A stretch of DNA of 64,000 nucleotides from PHAA01 sp034927445 (GCA_034927445.1 JAYFPZ010000016.1:62001-126000); one strand, 5' to 3'; positions 1 to 7,123 are shown, numbered from the stretch's first letter. Numbers and translations: made by a program. The notes: generated by a model not told the origin, from the letters alone.

Positions 1-276
1 GAGGCCGGGGAAGATGACCAGGAGCATATTGCCTGGTTAGCGGCTCGGAGACCGCAAACCAGAATATTCCTAAATAGTCAATATGGCCTGGAAACTTTTC
101 CGGCGCAGAAGCTAAAGGTTGATCTGGCTATAGGGCTGAATGGCGAGGCTTTTGGCGCTGGATTCAAAACCATTCAATCCATTGCCCGGCTGCCCTATGG
201 CTATGAGGGAGCAGTCTGTTTACTGCGGGAGATGACTAAGGTTATGAATAACCCGCACCTTTGGGCACGTCTCTGA
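1..276 (+). CDS. Nitrogenase component 1-like protein, C-terminal fragment
   Basis: An open frame enters from the left edge and ends in TGA at 274-276 (91 residues visible). The end of the protein contains PYGYEGAVCLLREM followed by NNPHLW. A G-Y-x-G-A segment followed by a helix and an N-N-P-x-W tail resembles the C-terminus of nitrogenase component 1-type oxidoreductases (NifD/NifK superfamily). The same superfamily occurs 5 kb downstream, which supports the reading. The cofactor-binding part lies outside the window, so the subfamily cannot be assigned. A CxxC metal chaperone gene follows 250 bases later on the same strand. Confidence 0.5.
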   Translation, partial: EAGEDDQEHIAWLAARRPQTRIFLNSQYGLETFPAQKLKVDLAIGLNGEAFGAGFKTIQSIARLPYGYEGAVCLLREMTKVMNNPHLWARL

Positions 277-526
277 CTATCATTGATTGCATTCATTATC
301 GCTACGCCGCAAGGAGGTAGCTGCGGAAATCCATGATCAGGGGGTATGCTTTGAAGCATACCTTGGCCCAAGATAATCTAATATCAATAAAAATGCGTTG
401 CATTTTGCTTGGGCTGATACTTTGATACAAGCATGTGCTGTTACCAACTTTGGGGCTGTTTTTGGAAAAGGCGCCAGGGGATAAACCTGCCTTATTTATA
501 AATACAAAAAAAGGAGGAGAATCAAT
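277..526. other. Intergenic region with nested hairpins upstream of the metal chaperone
   Basis: No gene is seen. Two self-complementary elements stand out. GGTATGCTT and AAGCATACC, separated by two bases, form a tight hairpin at about 345-364. AAAATGC-gtt-GCATTTT lies inside a longer pairing of GGCCCAAG with CTTGGGCT at about 366-414. Neither is followed by a clear U-run. The structures could be a terminator remnant or a regulatory leader for the gene at 527. The consensus SD AAGGAGGAG lies at 511-519. Confidence 0.35.
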
Positions 527-727
527 ATGGAAACAATGAAAGTGTTCGGTGTAGACTGCAAGCATTGCGCGGCCCATGTTCAGGATGCATTAAAAGGTGT
601 GAATGGAATCGAGGGAATAGATATTCGCTTACCCGAAAAAGTCGCCTTAGTTACATTTGATCCGAGTAAGATCACCAAAGAGCATATTGCGGCTAAAGTA
701 GAAGACATTGGTTATGATGTGGATTAA
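527..727 (+). CDS. Heavy-metal-associated (HMA) domain protein, CopZ-like
   Basis: A 66-residue protein that is a single HMA/ferredoxin-fold domain. The metal loop reads GVDCKHCAAHV, so the CxxC pair is intact, but the usual Met of GMxCxxC is replaced by Val-Asp. The C-terminal half (VTFDPSKIT...IGYDV) fits the beta-4/alpha-2/C-terminal strand of copper chaperones and P-ATPase N-domains. It probably carries a soft metal ion in the cytoplasm. No ATPase partner is adjacent; a Cd/Zn-type P-ATPase lies at 43.3 kb. The ATG at 527 has a perfect SD. Family membership is secure; the metal is inferred. Confidence 0.88.
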   Translation: METMKVFGVDCKHCAAHVQDALKGVNGIEGIDIRLPEKVALVTFDPSKITKEHIAAKVEDIGYDVD

Positions 728-755
728 TCCTTAAAAGCAATACTACCTTTTAAGC

Positions 756-790
756 AAGCCATTAACTTTATCAAAAGTTGGTGGCTTATT
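756..790 (+). terminator. Probable terminator after the HMA protein
   Basis: Arms AAGCCATTAACTTT (756-769) and AAAGTTGGTGGCTT (774-787) pair along 14 positions with two G-U wobbles and a four-base loop. A short ATTT tract follows, so the hairpin is strong but the U-tract is weak. Confidence 0.5.
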
Positions 791-895
791 TCAGTATGAT
801 AAGCAACAGATTATTGCTTGAGTCCACGCCGATGCTCATTTATTAATATTAATACTATGACTCATCTTCTATGTTGTGCAAAAATTATTCTTTCG

Positions 896-924
896 TTGTA
901 TACTTTAATTGTAAATTGTATAAA
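896..924 (+). promoter_or_regulatory. Candidate sigma-A promoter for the DtxR-family gene
   Basis: TTGTAT at 896-901, a 17-base spacer, then TATAAA at 919-924, in an AT-rich tract upstream of the regulator. The -10 is 5/6 and the -35 is 4/6 to consensus. Confidence 0.4.
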
Positions 925-971
925 ATAAATAATTAATTCCACTGTAAAAAGTATATTTAGATGCTTTTTGG

Positions 972-1043
972 GTAGAGGAGACTTTAGTCTCCGTGCACAT
1001 ATCGGCGTTTCTTTATCTTATCGGAGATTCAAGTCTCCTCTAC
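972..1043. repeat. Imperfect 21-bp inverted repeat upstream of the DtxR-family gene
   Basis: The left arm (972-992) and right arm (1023-1043) are reverse complements at 19 of 21 positions, including a perfect 13-bp outer pair, GTAGAGGAGACTT with AAGTCTCCTCTAC. The 30-base loop contains a GTG that opens a long reading frame in phase with the regulator. The repeat is more likely a leader hairpin or small palindromic element than coding sequence. Confidence 0.6.
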
Positions 1044-1151
1044 GAGTATAAGAACGAGGCTTTTTGCAAGGGAATCACAATTCCAGGAAAACTTAATGCT
1101 ATATTTAAATTAGCAATAGAAAAACGGGGTGGCTTATCTATTGCCGCTATT

Positions 1152-1535
1152 ATGGAGGAAAAAAGGTTGCAAAATCTTACGTTTACTATGGAAAACTACC
1201 TGGAAGCAATATATGAACTATCAAGGGACGGAAAAGGTGCTAGAGTATCGGATATCGCAGAAAGACTTGGCGTTACCAAAGCAAGTACCAATAGCGCTAT
1301 GTCAACCCTTTCCGAAAAAGGCCTGATCTCTAATGAAAAATATAGAGAAGTATACCTAACTCCTGCCGGGCTTGAACTGGCGGAACTTACTTCGAAAAAG
1401 CATTACGTCATTCGGGAATTTTTAATAAAATTATTAAATATCGATCCTGCAATTGCAGACAAGGATGCCTGCGCGATCGAACACGTTATCAGCAACGATT
1501 CCATCCAGGCCATGCAGGAGTTTATGCGGTCATAA
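1152..1535 (+). CDS. DtxR-family metal-dependent transcriptional regulator
   Basis: A 127-residue protein with the DtxR/MntR winged helix (MENYLEAIYEL, then a helix-turn-helix around residues 30-57) and dimerisation helices. It has no C-terminal SH3 domain. Residues SKKHYVIREF (His84) and DACAIEHVIS (Cys107, Glu110, His111) match the DtxR/IdeR pattern ACRWEHV, in which a Cys ligand favours Fe(II). MntR has Glu at the Cys position. ATG 1152 was chosen because family proteins start a few residues before MEDYLEAIY; its SD is weak, and a GTG at 993 is in phase but reads through an inverted repeat. It is the natural candidate reader of the GTTAG-N6-CTAAC boxes near feoAB and the nitrogenase-like operon. 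Confidence 0.88.
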   Translation: MEEKRLQNLTFTMENYLEAIYELSRDGKGARVSDIAERLGVTKASTNSAMSTLSEKGLISNEKYREVYLTPAGLELAELTSKKHYVIREFLIKLLNIDPAIADKDACAIEHVISNDSIQAMQEFMRS

Positions 1536-1540
1536 CCCCT

Positions 1541-1554
1541 TTCACTTAAGTGAA
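1541..1554. repeat. 14-bp perfect palindrome after the DtxR-family gene
   Basis: TTCACTTAAGTGAA is a perfect palindrome five bases after the stop codon. It could help end transcription, but no U-run follows. Confidence 0.35.
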
Positions 1555-1623
1555 GCATATCATTCTTTAACCACCATACAGAGGAAAATGAAGGGAATAG
1601 ATTGGCAAAATATTATGATCGAT

Positions 1624-1663
1624 AAAAAAACCTCCTCCAATAATTAACTCATATTGGAGAAGG
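1624..1663 (-). terminator. Intrinsic terminator of the feo operon
   Basis: Read on the minus strand, arms 1663-1652 and 1642-1631 pair over 12 positions with one G-U and a nine-base loop, followed by seven U residues (1630-1624). It lies directly after the FeoB-associated Cys-rich gene. Confidence 0.88.
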
Positions 1664-1670
1664 TTAGCCG

Positions 1671-1811
1671 CTATTTGCAGGAGTCCTTATCGGAGCACCC
1701 GGGGCACCCGGAACACTTTACCCCCCTTTTTTTATCCCTGACAATTTTATATATGGCAAGGACAACGAGAGCAGTTACCAGCGCAATCACTATAAAATCA
1801 ACCGTGCTCAT
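1671..1811 (-). CDS. FeoB-associated Cys-rich membrane protein
   Basis: A 46-residue protein: one N-terminal membrane helix (about residues 4-22, DFIVIALVTALVVLAIY) and a short basic stretch. A Cys-rich tail follows (CSGCPGCSDKDSC) with four cysteines. Its ATG overlaps the feoB stop in an ATGA arrangement, so translation is probably coupled. Length, topology and position match the FeoB-associated Cys-rich membrane protein family found after feoB in Clostridia. It probably sits beside FeoB and may bind ferrous iron or a cluster; its exact role is unknown. Confidence 0.85.
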   Translation of the reverse strand: MSTVDFIVIALVTALVVLAIYKIVRDKKRGVKCSGCPGCSDKDSCK

Positions 1812-3823
1812 GATTGCACCGACTGCATTCCGGCGTCATATACCTGTGTATCTTTACTGCCTTTGTTCATTAAGTAAACAACACACCCTGCTATAATAGC
1901 CACGGCGATTAGCCCCCCGATGAACCCTTCACCTAATGTACCCGTAGTAGCTAAAGTACCTATCTGATATACTAGGAAAGCCAATACATAACCCATACCC
2001 AATTGGAAAGCGACCGCGCCCCAAAGCCACTTAGGCGATTCCATTTCAGAGTTCATAGCGCCTATCGCCGCAAAGCATGGTGGTGTAAAGAGGTTAAATA
2101 CCAGATAAGCAAGCGCGGCTACCGCAGTAATACCGAATATCGTACTTACTTCTGCGCTGCCTCCGACCAGTGCTAATTCTTCAACATCGATAAAGTTCGT
2201 TACACTGAAGCAGACAGCTAAAGTACCGACTACATTTTCTTTGGCAATAAATCCTGTTACTGCCGCTGCCGCAAACTGCCACAGACCAAAGCCCAGTGGT
2301 ACAAATAATACTGCCAGGGGGGAAGCAATGCTTGCCAGTATGCTTGTTTCCGGTGCATTCTCTGCAACTACCTGGAATTGCCAGTCGAATGTCTGCAATA
2401 CTTGCACGACAGCGTTGCAAACCAGAATAATTGTACCCGCTCTGACAATAAATGCTTTGGCTCTCAGCAACATGGATATCGTCGCTCTCTTTAGGCTTGG
2501 CCACCTATATTCGGGAAGCTCCATGATGAAATATGACCTGGAATTATCTCCCGTGATTCTTCTTATAATTAATGCGCCTAAAATTATTACGATAATTCCC
2601 AGGAAGTACATTGACGTTCCAACCCAACTGTTCTCGCTAAAGAAAACACCAGCGAAAAGTGCAATTATCGGGAGTTTGGCGCCACAAGGCATAAATGGCG
2701 TTAACATGGCAGTGGTGCGCCTTTGTCTTTCGTTTTTAATTGTTCTGGTTGCCATAATACCGGGTATACCACAGCCGGTACCAATAATCATCGGTATGAT
2801 CGATTTACCGGATAATCCGACTTTTTTCAAGAATCTGTCAAAAACAACCGCTACCCGAGCCATATATCCGCTGTCTTCCAATAATGACAGGCAGAAAAAC
2901 AACACCATAATCAGCGGCAAAAATCCGATAACAGCCCCTACCCCGCCAATGATGCCATCAAGCAGCAAGGCCCCCACCACCGGGTTCACATCTTCGCCCA
3001 GAAGCGAGGCTACACCTTCGTAAAACAAGTCTATCCAGCCGACAAAAGTATCTGCAAACCAGGGTCCCACCCATGACTGAGAAATTGAAAACACCAGCCA
3101 GATTATTGCTGCAAATATGGGAATTCCCAGCCACTTGTGAGCGATGAGCCGATCAGCCTTGTCTTGTACGGTTTGGTGTTCCGAGCTTACCTTTCTTCTC
3201 TCAACTTCTGCAACAATATCGTTTACAAATGCATATCTTTTTTTATCAACTTTTTCAAATTCCTCCTTGGTCGCAGCTTTTTTGGCACCTCCGATATTAG
3301 GGGCGGTTTGCTTTTTGTTTGACTTGCCAACCGTTATCACAGCATCTATCAGTTCAAGCAAACCGTTATTGGCCGAGTTTGTGGATATGGTTTGAACAAC
3401 GGGGCATTTAAGCGCGTCACTCAGGGCGGGAACATTTATCGTATTGCCCTTTTTCTCGGTCAAATCACTTTTGTTTAGTGCAACGACGACAGGTATGCCT
3501 AATTCTAATAATTGGGTCGTAAAAAACAAGCTTCGGCTTAGATTGGTCGAGTCAACAATGTTGATGATCACATCAGGTTTTTCATTTTGGACAAAGTCTC
3601 TGGTTATCGACTCTTCATTTGTATAGGGAGACATGGAGTAGGCGCCGGGCAGGTCCACTACCACCAGGTCTTCTTTGCGTGGGTTAAGATTCTGTTTAAC
3701 ATCACCTTCCTTCTTCTCCACGGTAACCCCGGGCCAGTTTCCTACGTGCTCGACGTTACCTGTAATAGCATTAAACAATGTTGTTTTTCCGCTATTGGGA
3801 TTTCCTGCTAAAGCGATTTTCAT
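1808..3823 (-). CDS. feoB: Ferrous iron transport protein B
   Basis: A 671-residue FeoB, the GTP-dependent inner-membrane Fe(II) transporter. The N-terminal G domain shows G1 GNPNSGKT (residues 7-14), G3 DLPG (57-60) and G4 NKSD (117-120). A helical switch region and then the Gate/core membrane region with multiple helices follow; GTGCGIPGIMATRT is one of the conserved core segments. An SD (GGAGGG) precedes ATG 3823. It lies between feoA upstream and the Cys-rich membrane peptide downstream. A GTTAG-N6-CTAAC operator at 3844-3861 lies 21 bases before the start, so feoB probably has its own iron-responsive input besides the feoA promoter. Confidence 0.97.
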   Translation of the reverse strand: MKIALAGNPNSGKTTLFNAITGNVEHVGNWPGVTVEKKEGDVKQNLNPRKEDLVVVDLPGAYSMSPYTNEESITRDFVQNEKPDVIINIVDSTNLSRSLFFTTQLLELGIPVVVALNKSDLTEKKGNTINVPALSDALKCPVVQTISTNSANNGLLELIDAVITVGKSNKKQTAPNIGGAKKAATKEEFEKVDKKRYAFVNDIVAEVERRKVSSEHQTVQDKADRLIAHKWLGIPIFAAIIWLVFSISQSWVGPWFADTFVGWIDLFYEGVASLLGEDVNPVVGALLLDGIIGGVGAVIGFLPLIMVLFFCLSLLEDSGYMARVAVVFDRFLKKVGLSGKSIIPMIIGTGCGIPGIMATRTIKNERQRRTTAMLTPFMPCGAKLPIIALFAGVFFSENSWVGTSMYFLGIIVIILGALIIRRITGDNSRSYFIMELPEYRWPSLKRATISMLLRAKAFIVRAGTIILVCNAVVQVLQTFDWQFQVVAENAPETSILASIASPLAVLFVPLGFGLWQFAAAAVTGFIAKENVVGTLAVCFSVTNFIDVEELALVGGSAEVSTIFGITAVAALAYLVFNLFTPPCFAAIGAMNSEMESPKWLWGAVAFQLGMGYVLAFLVYQIGTLATTGTLGEGFIGGLIAVAIIAGCVVYLMNKGSKDTQVYDAGMQSVQS

Positions 3824-3843
3824 GATTTCCCTCCTTATAAAAT

Positions 3844-3861
3844 AGTTAGCTCTATCTAACT
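3844..3861. promoter_or_regulatory. Iron-box operator, copy 1 (before feoB)
   Basis: AGTTAG-ctctat-CTAACT is a perfect 6-6-6 palindrome immediately upstream of the feoB SD. It matches the copies at 4135, 4157, 4469 and 4943. It is probably bound by the nearby DtxR-family regulator (inferred). Confidence 0.65.
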
Positions 3862-3902
3862 TTTTGGCCGCATCACCCCTATTGATAGGCTAATAGGCTT
3901 AT

Positions 3903-4118
3903 TTATACCATAATGGCGTTGGCTAAGTCCTCGTCTATGCTGTACCTTGCATCTTTAATGTTAATGATATAATTAGACGCCAATTTTGATATAATCGTTA
4001 CTTTTTCACCAGGATAACAACCCAGCGTAAATAAAAACGCGCGAATATCTTCGCGGTCAGTTTTAACACAATTCACAGTATACGCGGTATTTACCTTTCC
4101 CTTTGATAATGACATCAT
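3903..4118 (-). CDS. feoA: Ferrous iron transport protein A
   Basis: A 71-residue FeoA: small SH3-like cytoplasmic partner of FeoB. The sequence runs from CVKTDREDIRAF through LGCYPGEKVTII to an NYIINIKDARYSID segment, fitting the FeoA beta-barrel with its conserved L-G-x-x-x-G-x-x-V core. Several ATGs lie close together. The one at 4118 is preferred because it sits six bases after GGGAG; ATG 4124 would abut the SD. Two operator palindromes and a sigma-A promoter lie directly upstream. Confidence 0.9.
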   Translation of the reverse strand: MMSLSKGKVNTAYTVNCVKTDREDIRAFLFTLGCYPGEKVTIISKLASNYIINIKDARYSIDEDLANAIMV

Positions 4119-4134
4119 GTTCATCTCCCACCCA

Positions 4135-4152
4135 AGTTAGAGGATTCTAATT
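4135..4152. promoter_or_regulatory. Iron-box operator, copy 2 (before feoA)
   Basis: AGTTAG-aggatt-CTAATT, with one mismatch in the right arm, lies between the feoA promoter and SD, where bound protein would block transcription. Confidence 0.55.
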
Positions 4153-4156
4153 TATA

Positions 4157-4188
4157 AAAAGTTTATCACTTCTAACTTTTACCGTCAA
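4157..4188 (-). promoter_or_regulatory. feoA promoter with iron-box operator copy 3
   Basis: On the minus strand TTGACG (4188-4183), a 17-base spacer and TAAACT (4165-4160) form a sigma-A promoter. The operator AAAAGTTAG-N6-TAAACTTTT (4180-4157) fills the spacer and covers the -10. The overlap fits repression by a metal-loaded repressor. Confidence 0.65.
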
Positions 4189-4388
4189 CCTATATAATTG
4201 TTTTTGATTGTTTCTAACTCCTGATGGGCCATATTTTTTTTCGCTGCTCCGATAGCACAACATCTGAAGTTCCCGTTTAATGCCTTAGCAAATCTGCTGC
4301 AATTTATGTAACCATATAAAAGAGAAAGTGTGCATAGAACAACCTTGACCTTGCTTTTCGACTTGGGCAATCCATGTCGAAGAAACTA

Positions 4389-4417
4389 TTGACAAAAATT
4401 CAAAATATCGATAATAT
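4389..4417 (+). promoter_or_regulatory. Strong sigma-A promoter for the small-gene operon
   Basis: Consensus TTGACA at 4389-4394, a 17-base spacer, then TAATAT at 4412-4417. A Fur-like palindrome begins at the next base. Confidence 0.6.
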
Positions 4418-4436
4418 GAGATTGATAATCAATATC
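4418..4436. promoter_or_regulatory. Fur-box-like palindrome
   Basis: The 19 bases (GATATTGATTATCAATCTC on the minus strand) match the classical Fur box at 16 of 19 positions. The core ATTGAT-A-ATCAAT is a perfect palindrome. It sits just downstream of a -10 hexamer, a typical repressor position. No Fur gene is in the window. Confidence 0.55.
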
Positions 4437-4468
4437 AAAGTATTTCCCGGGAGCCTATTTTTTTAGTA

Positions 4469-4494
4469 CAAAAGTTAGAACTTACTAACTTTTG
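4469..4494. promoter_or_regulatory. Iron-box operator, copy 4 (strongest)
   Basis: CAAAAGTTAG-aactta-CTAACTTTTG is a perfect 10-6-10 palindrome, the best copy of the family. It lies in the leader between the promoter at 4389 and the small gene at 4513. Confidence 0.7.
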
Positions 4495-4512
4495 GGAGGC
4501 AATTGAATTCGG

Positions 4513-4641
4513 ATGCTAAAGACTAGTCTTGCTTGTGGATCAATAAGAAAATCAGAGGAAGATTATGTTCAGCATATTTGTGATTTATTTCAGAAAGAAA
4601 GCGGTTTTAGCCCAATAACGAAAAGACAGAAGGAAAGATGA
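4513..4641 (+). CDS. Small hypothetical protein 1 (42 residues), iron-box-controlled
   Basis: ATG 4513 to TGA 4641 encodes 42 residues (MLKTSLACGSIRKSEEDYVQ at the start) with two Cys and no membrane segment. The GGGAGG at 4494-4499 is 13 bases from the ATG, a long spacing. Its TGA overlaps the ATG of the next small gene. I do not recognise the family. Support for it as a gene is positional: strong promoter, two iron-type operators, and translational coupling to the next frame. Confidence 0.45.
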   Translation: MLKTSLACGSIRKSEEDYVQHICDLFQKESGFSPITKRQKER

Positions 4642-4844
4642 TGCGTGAGACATTAGAACGCCTGGATTCAGTAATCGATTTCTTGATCAGCATAAATAGC
4701 CAAAAACCGCTTAACGCCCTAAATGACGAAGAGCTCCAAGAAGTCTTGAACAACCTGGGTGTACATAGAATAAAAATTGACCGCATCACAATCAAAAGCA
4801 AGTTGGGGAGAATGTCTGAACTGTTGAATCATACGCATTCTTGA
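4638..4844 (+). CDS. Small hypothetical protein 2 (68 residues)
   Basis: A 68-residue, mostly helical, soluble protein (MMRETLERLDSVIDFLISIN at the start, then NALNDEELQEVLNNL). It begins within the stop of the preceding small gene (ATGA overlap), with AAGGAAAG as SD inside that gene. It is rich in Leu, Glu and Lys and has no Cys. Family unknown. It lies about 200 bases before the nitrogenase-like operon and appears to share the iron-responsive promoter at 4389, so it may belong functionally with that system. Confidence 0.5.
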   Translation: MMRETLERLDSVIDFLISINSQKPLNALNDEELQEVLNNLGVHRIKIDRITIKSKLGRMSELLNHTHS

Positions 4845-4942
4845 GCGGTAATCCGGCTAGCCGGTAGTTACGGCAATGAGCGCTGGCGCCAATGGCGCGT
4901 CACAATACGGGCGCTTTAACGAGTGCATTTTTATAACGCAAA

Positions 4943-4960
4943 TGTTAGGACATTCTAACT
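4943..4960. promoter_or_regulatory. Iron-box operator, copy 5 (before the nitrogenase-like operon)
   Basis: TGTTAG-gacatt-CTAACT keeps the GTTAG-N6-CTAAC core about 90 bases before the NifH-like gene. It ties that operon to the same regulon as feoAB. Confidence 0.6.
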
Positions 4961-5047
4961 TAGGGGGTTAACATTTCAAACTGGGAGGCTTAACTTTTTG
5001 GATAAATTTTATACCTATTTTAAGGATATTACGGGGGGATTGTCACT

Positions 5048-5809
5048 GTGCATAAAATTGCGATTTATGGAAAGGGCGGGATAGGCAAATCGACGACCGC
5101 GTCCAATTTGGCGGCGGCATGGACGCGCATGGGGTATAAAGTCCTGCAAATCGGATGTGACCCTAAGGCTGATTCCACCAGTAGTCTAAGCGGAAGAGCC
5201 GGTATTCCTACCGTCCTGGATGCGATACGTTCCCACCCGGAGCGAATCACTCTAAGCGATATTATATTCGAAGGAGCGGGAGGTGTTTTGTGCGTAGAAG
5301 CGGGAGGCCCGACTCCCGGTATAGGATGTGCGGGGCGAGGAATCATCACCGCTTTTGAGAAACTTGAGGAGCTTCAGGCTTACGCTGTGTTTAAGCCCGA
5401 CATTATTCTCTACGATGTGCTGGGAGATGTGGTGTGCGGCGGCTTTGCCATGCCTATTCGGGAAGGCTACGCGCGCGACGTATTTATTGTTACATCGGGT
5501 GAGAAAATGTCTCTTTACGCCGCTGCAAATATTGCAGCGGCCATTCGGAATTTCAAAAATCGGGGATATGCGCGTCTGGCGGGGATCATTCTCAATACCC
5601 GCAGCGTTGCCAATGAGTACGAGCAGGTGGCTGAGTTGGCCGGTGAGCTGGACAGCGAAATTATCAGTGTTCTCAGCCGCAGTACATATGTGCAGCAGGC
5701 CGAGGAGCAAAATACTACAGTGATAAATGCATTTCCTGGCAGTTCTATGGCCGCGGAATACTGGAAGCTGGCCCAAAAGATGTTGGAGGTGTGCGAACCA
5801 TGCAATTGA
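5048..5809 (+). CDS. NifH-like iron-sulfur ATPase (nitrogenase-family reductase)
   Basis: A 253-residue member of the NifH/BchL/CfbC family: a homodimeric ATPase that passes electrons from a [4Fe-4S] cluster to a component 1 partner. The P-loop is GKGGIGKST (residues 8-16). The two cluster cysteines are in place: GIGCAGRG (Cys94) and DVVCGGFAMP (Cys130). It is slightly shorter than NifH (about 270-290 residues) and lacks a C-terminal extension. GTG 5048 is nine bases after a GGGGGG SD. Its end overlaps the next gene by ten bases. No nifEN/nifB genes are near, so nitrogen fixation is not suggested; the substrate is unknown. Confidence 0.93.
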   Translation: MHKIAIYGKGGIGKSTTASNLAAAWTRMGYKVLQIGCDPKADSTSSLSGRAGIPTVLDAIRSHPERITLSDIIFEGAGGVLCVEAGGPTPGIGCAGRGIITAFEKLEELQAYAVFKPDIILYDVLGDVVCGGFAMPIREGYARDVFIVTSGEKMSLYAAANIAAAIRNFKNRGYARLAGIILNTRSVANEYEQVAELAGELDSEIISVLSRSTYVQQAEEQNTTVINAFPGSSMAAEYWKLAQKMLEVCEPCN

Positions 5810-7083
5810 CCAGGCAACAATCAGCGGATTGGTCATCGTGTTTTACCGATACGCTAAGGTATTGCTCACCTTCCCACGGAGGCTGGGGAGTCGTTCGAAC
5901 GGGCATGCTGGTGCCGGAAAGCTATCAGCTTTTTGTCTGTCCGTTCGCCTGCGGGCGCCATGGCGCTATTGGTGCTATTGCACAAGGGTTTAAGCACCGT
6001 CTTTCTTACTTATACATTGATGAAGCGGACATAGTGTCAGGCGGATATGAACAGCTCATTGGCGAAGCGGTTGACGAGCTTCTCAAGGCCCTGGATTTCA
6101 AACCCAAAGTGCTCATGATTTTTGTGAGCTGTTTGGATGATTTGCTGGGTACGGATCATAATGCGTTCCTGCATCTGCTGCGTAGCCGTCATCGGGATAT
6201 GCGTTTTACCGTATGCCATATGAATCCCATTACCCTGGACAGCAAGCTGCCGCCACCGGTGAATATACAGCGGAAAATATACGGGCTTTTAGAAGTTTCC
6301 GCCAAGCCAAAGCTCAAACACGCCGCGGCTTTTTACGGCAACAATGTGAGTATTGAGAAAGGCAGCGAAGTGTACGAGGTTTTGGCTGCAGCCGGATACA
6401 CTGAAACTTACCACATATCGGAGTGCAGAACCTATGCCGAGTTTCAAAAATTGGCTCAGGCAAGCATCAACATTGTCCCGACCCCGGTTGGACTGGCTGC
6501 GGCCGCCGAGGTTAAAGAAGCCCATGGAATAGACTATGTGTATGCCCCGGTAAGTTATGATTTTGCCGAGATTGAACAAAATTATGAGCAGATCCTGGCA
6601 AGATTTCAAATGGAGATGGATTTATCCAAGCCCAGACAAGATGCGATCAGTGCGATTTTACGGGCAAAAGCAGGAGTCGGGAATTTGCCGGTTATTATCG
6701 ACTCCTCGGCAACCATCCGCCCCTTTTCGCTGGCCAAGCTGTTGTGTTCCTTTGGATTCAAGGTTGAGAAAGTTTATGCGCAGCAGTGCATTCCCATAGA
6801 AATGAAAAACTACTTGTGGCTTGCTGAAAACGCGCCGGGTGTCAAAATTATACAGCCGGAGCACCCGCGCTCCCCGGTTGTGCGCAAGTATGACCGGGAG
6901 TGTCTGGCCATTGGTTTTGAAGGTGCTTATTTGACCGGAGCCAGATTCATCGTTGATCTGGTTAATGATGAAACCCTTTATGGCTATAAGGGTATAGAAA
7001 GGCTTATGCAAAGGCTGGTTTCAGCGTCACAGGCAAGCAGCGATCTGCGTTCCTTGCTTAACCGGTACGGCCTGGTCATTTAA
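5800..7083 (+). CDS. Nitrogenase component 1-like subunit A
   Basis: A 427-residue protein of the NifD/NifK superfamily. Cys22, Cys47 and Cys111 (YCSP, VCPFACG, FVSCLDDLLGTDH) are spaced 25 and 64 residues apart. This closely resembles the three P-cluster cysteines of NifD (62, 88, 154), so a bridging iron-sulfur cluster is likely. I cannot identify the Cys/His ligands of the molybdenum cofactor. The start is ATG 5800, nine bases after GGAGGT; GTG 5791 abuts the SD. It overlaps the NifH-like gene and is followed by the second component 1 subunit, so the three probably form an H2 + AB reductase of unknown substrate. Confidence 0.85.
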   Translation: MQLTRQQSADWSSCFTDTLRYCSPSHGGWGVVRTGMLVPESYQLFVCPFACGRHGAIGAIAQGFKHRLSYLYIDEADIVSGGYEQLIGEAVDELLKALDFKPKVLMIFVSCLDDLLGTDHNAFLHLLRSRHRDMRFTVCHMNPITLDSKLPPPVNIQRKIYGLLEVSAKPKLKHAAAFYGNNVSIEKGSEVYEVLAAAGYTETYHISECRTYAEFQKLAQASINIVPTPVGLAAAAEVKEAHGIDYVYAPVSYDFAEIEQNYEQILARFQMEMDLSKPRQDAISAILRAKAGVGNLPVIIDSSATIRPFSLAKLLCSFGFKVEKVYAQQCIPIEMKNYLWLAENAPGVKIIQPEHPRSPVVRKYDRECLAIGFEGAYLTGARFIVDLVNDETLYGYKGIERLMQRLVSASQASSDLRSLLNRYGLVI

Positions 7084-7123
7084 TTCGGCCCCAACAGTTT
7101 TAAATTATTATGGAGGTTGTGAT

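Noticed and set aside
993..1151. N-terminal extension of the DtxR-family protein from GTG 993
   Set aside because: It reads through a 21-bp inverted repeat and adds 53 residues not expected in the family.
4185..4370. 61-codon minus-strand frame upstream of feoA
   Set aside because: It ends inside the feoA promoter, has no SD I can support and resembles no family, though it has several Cys.
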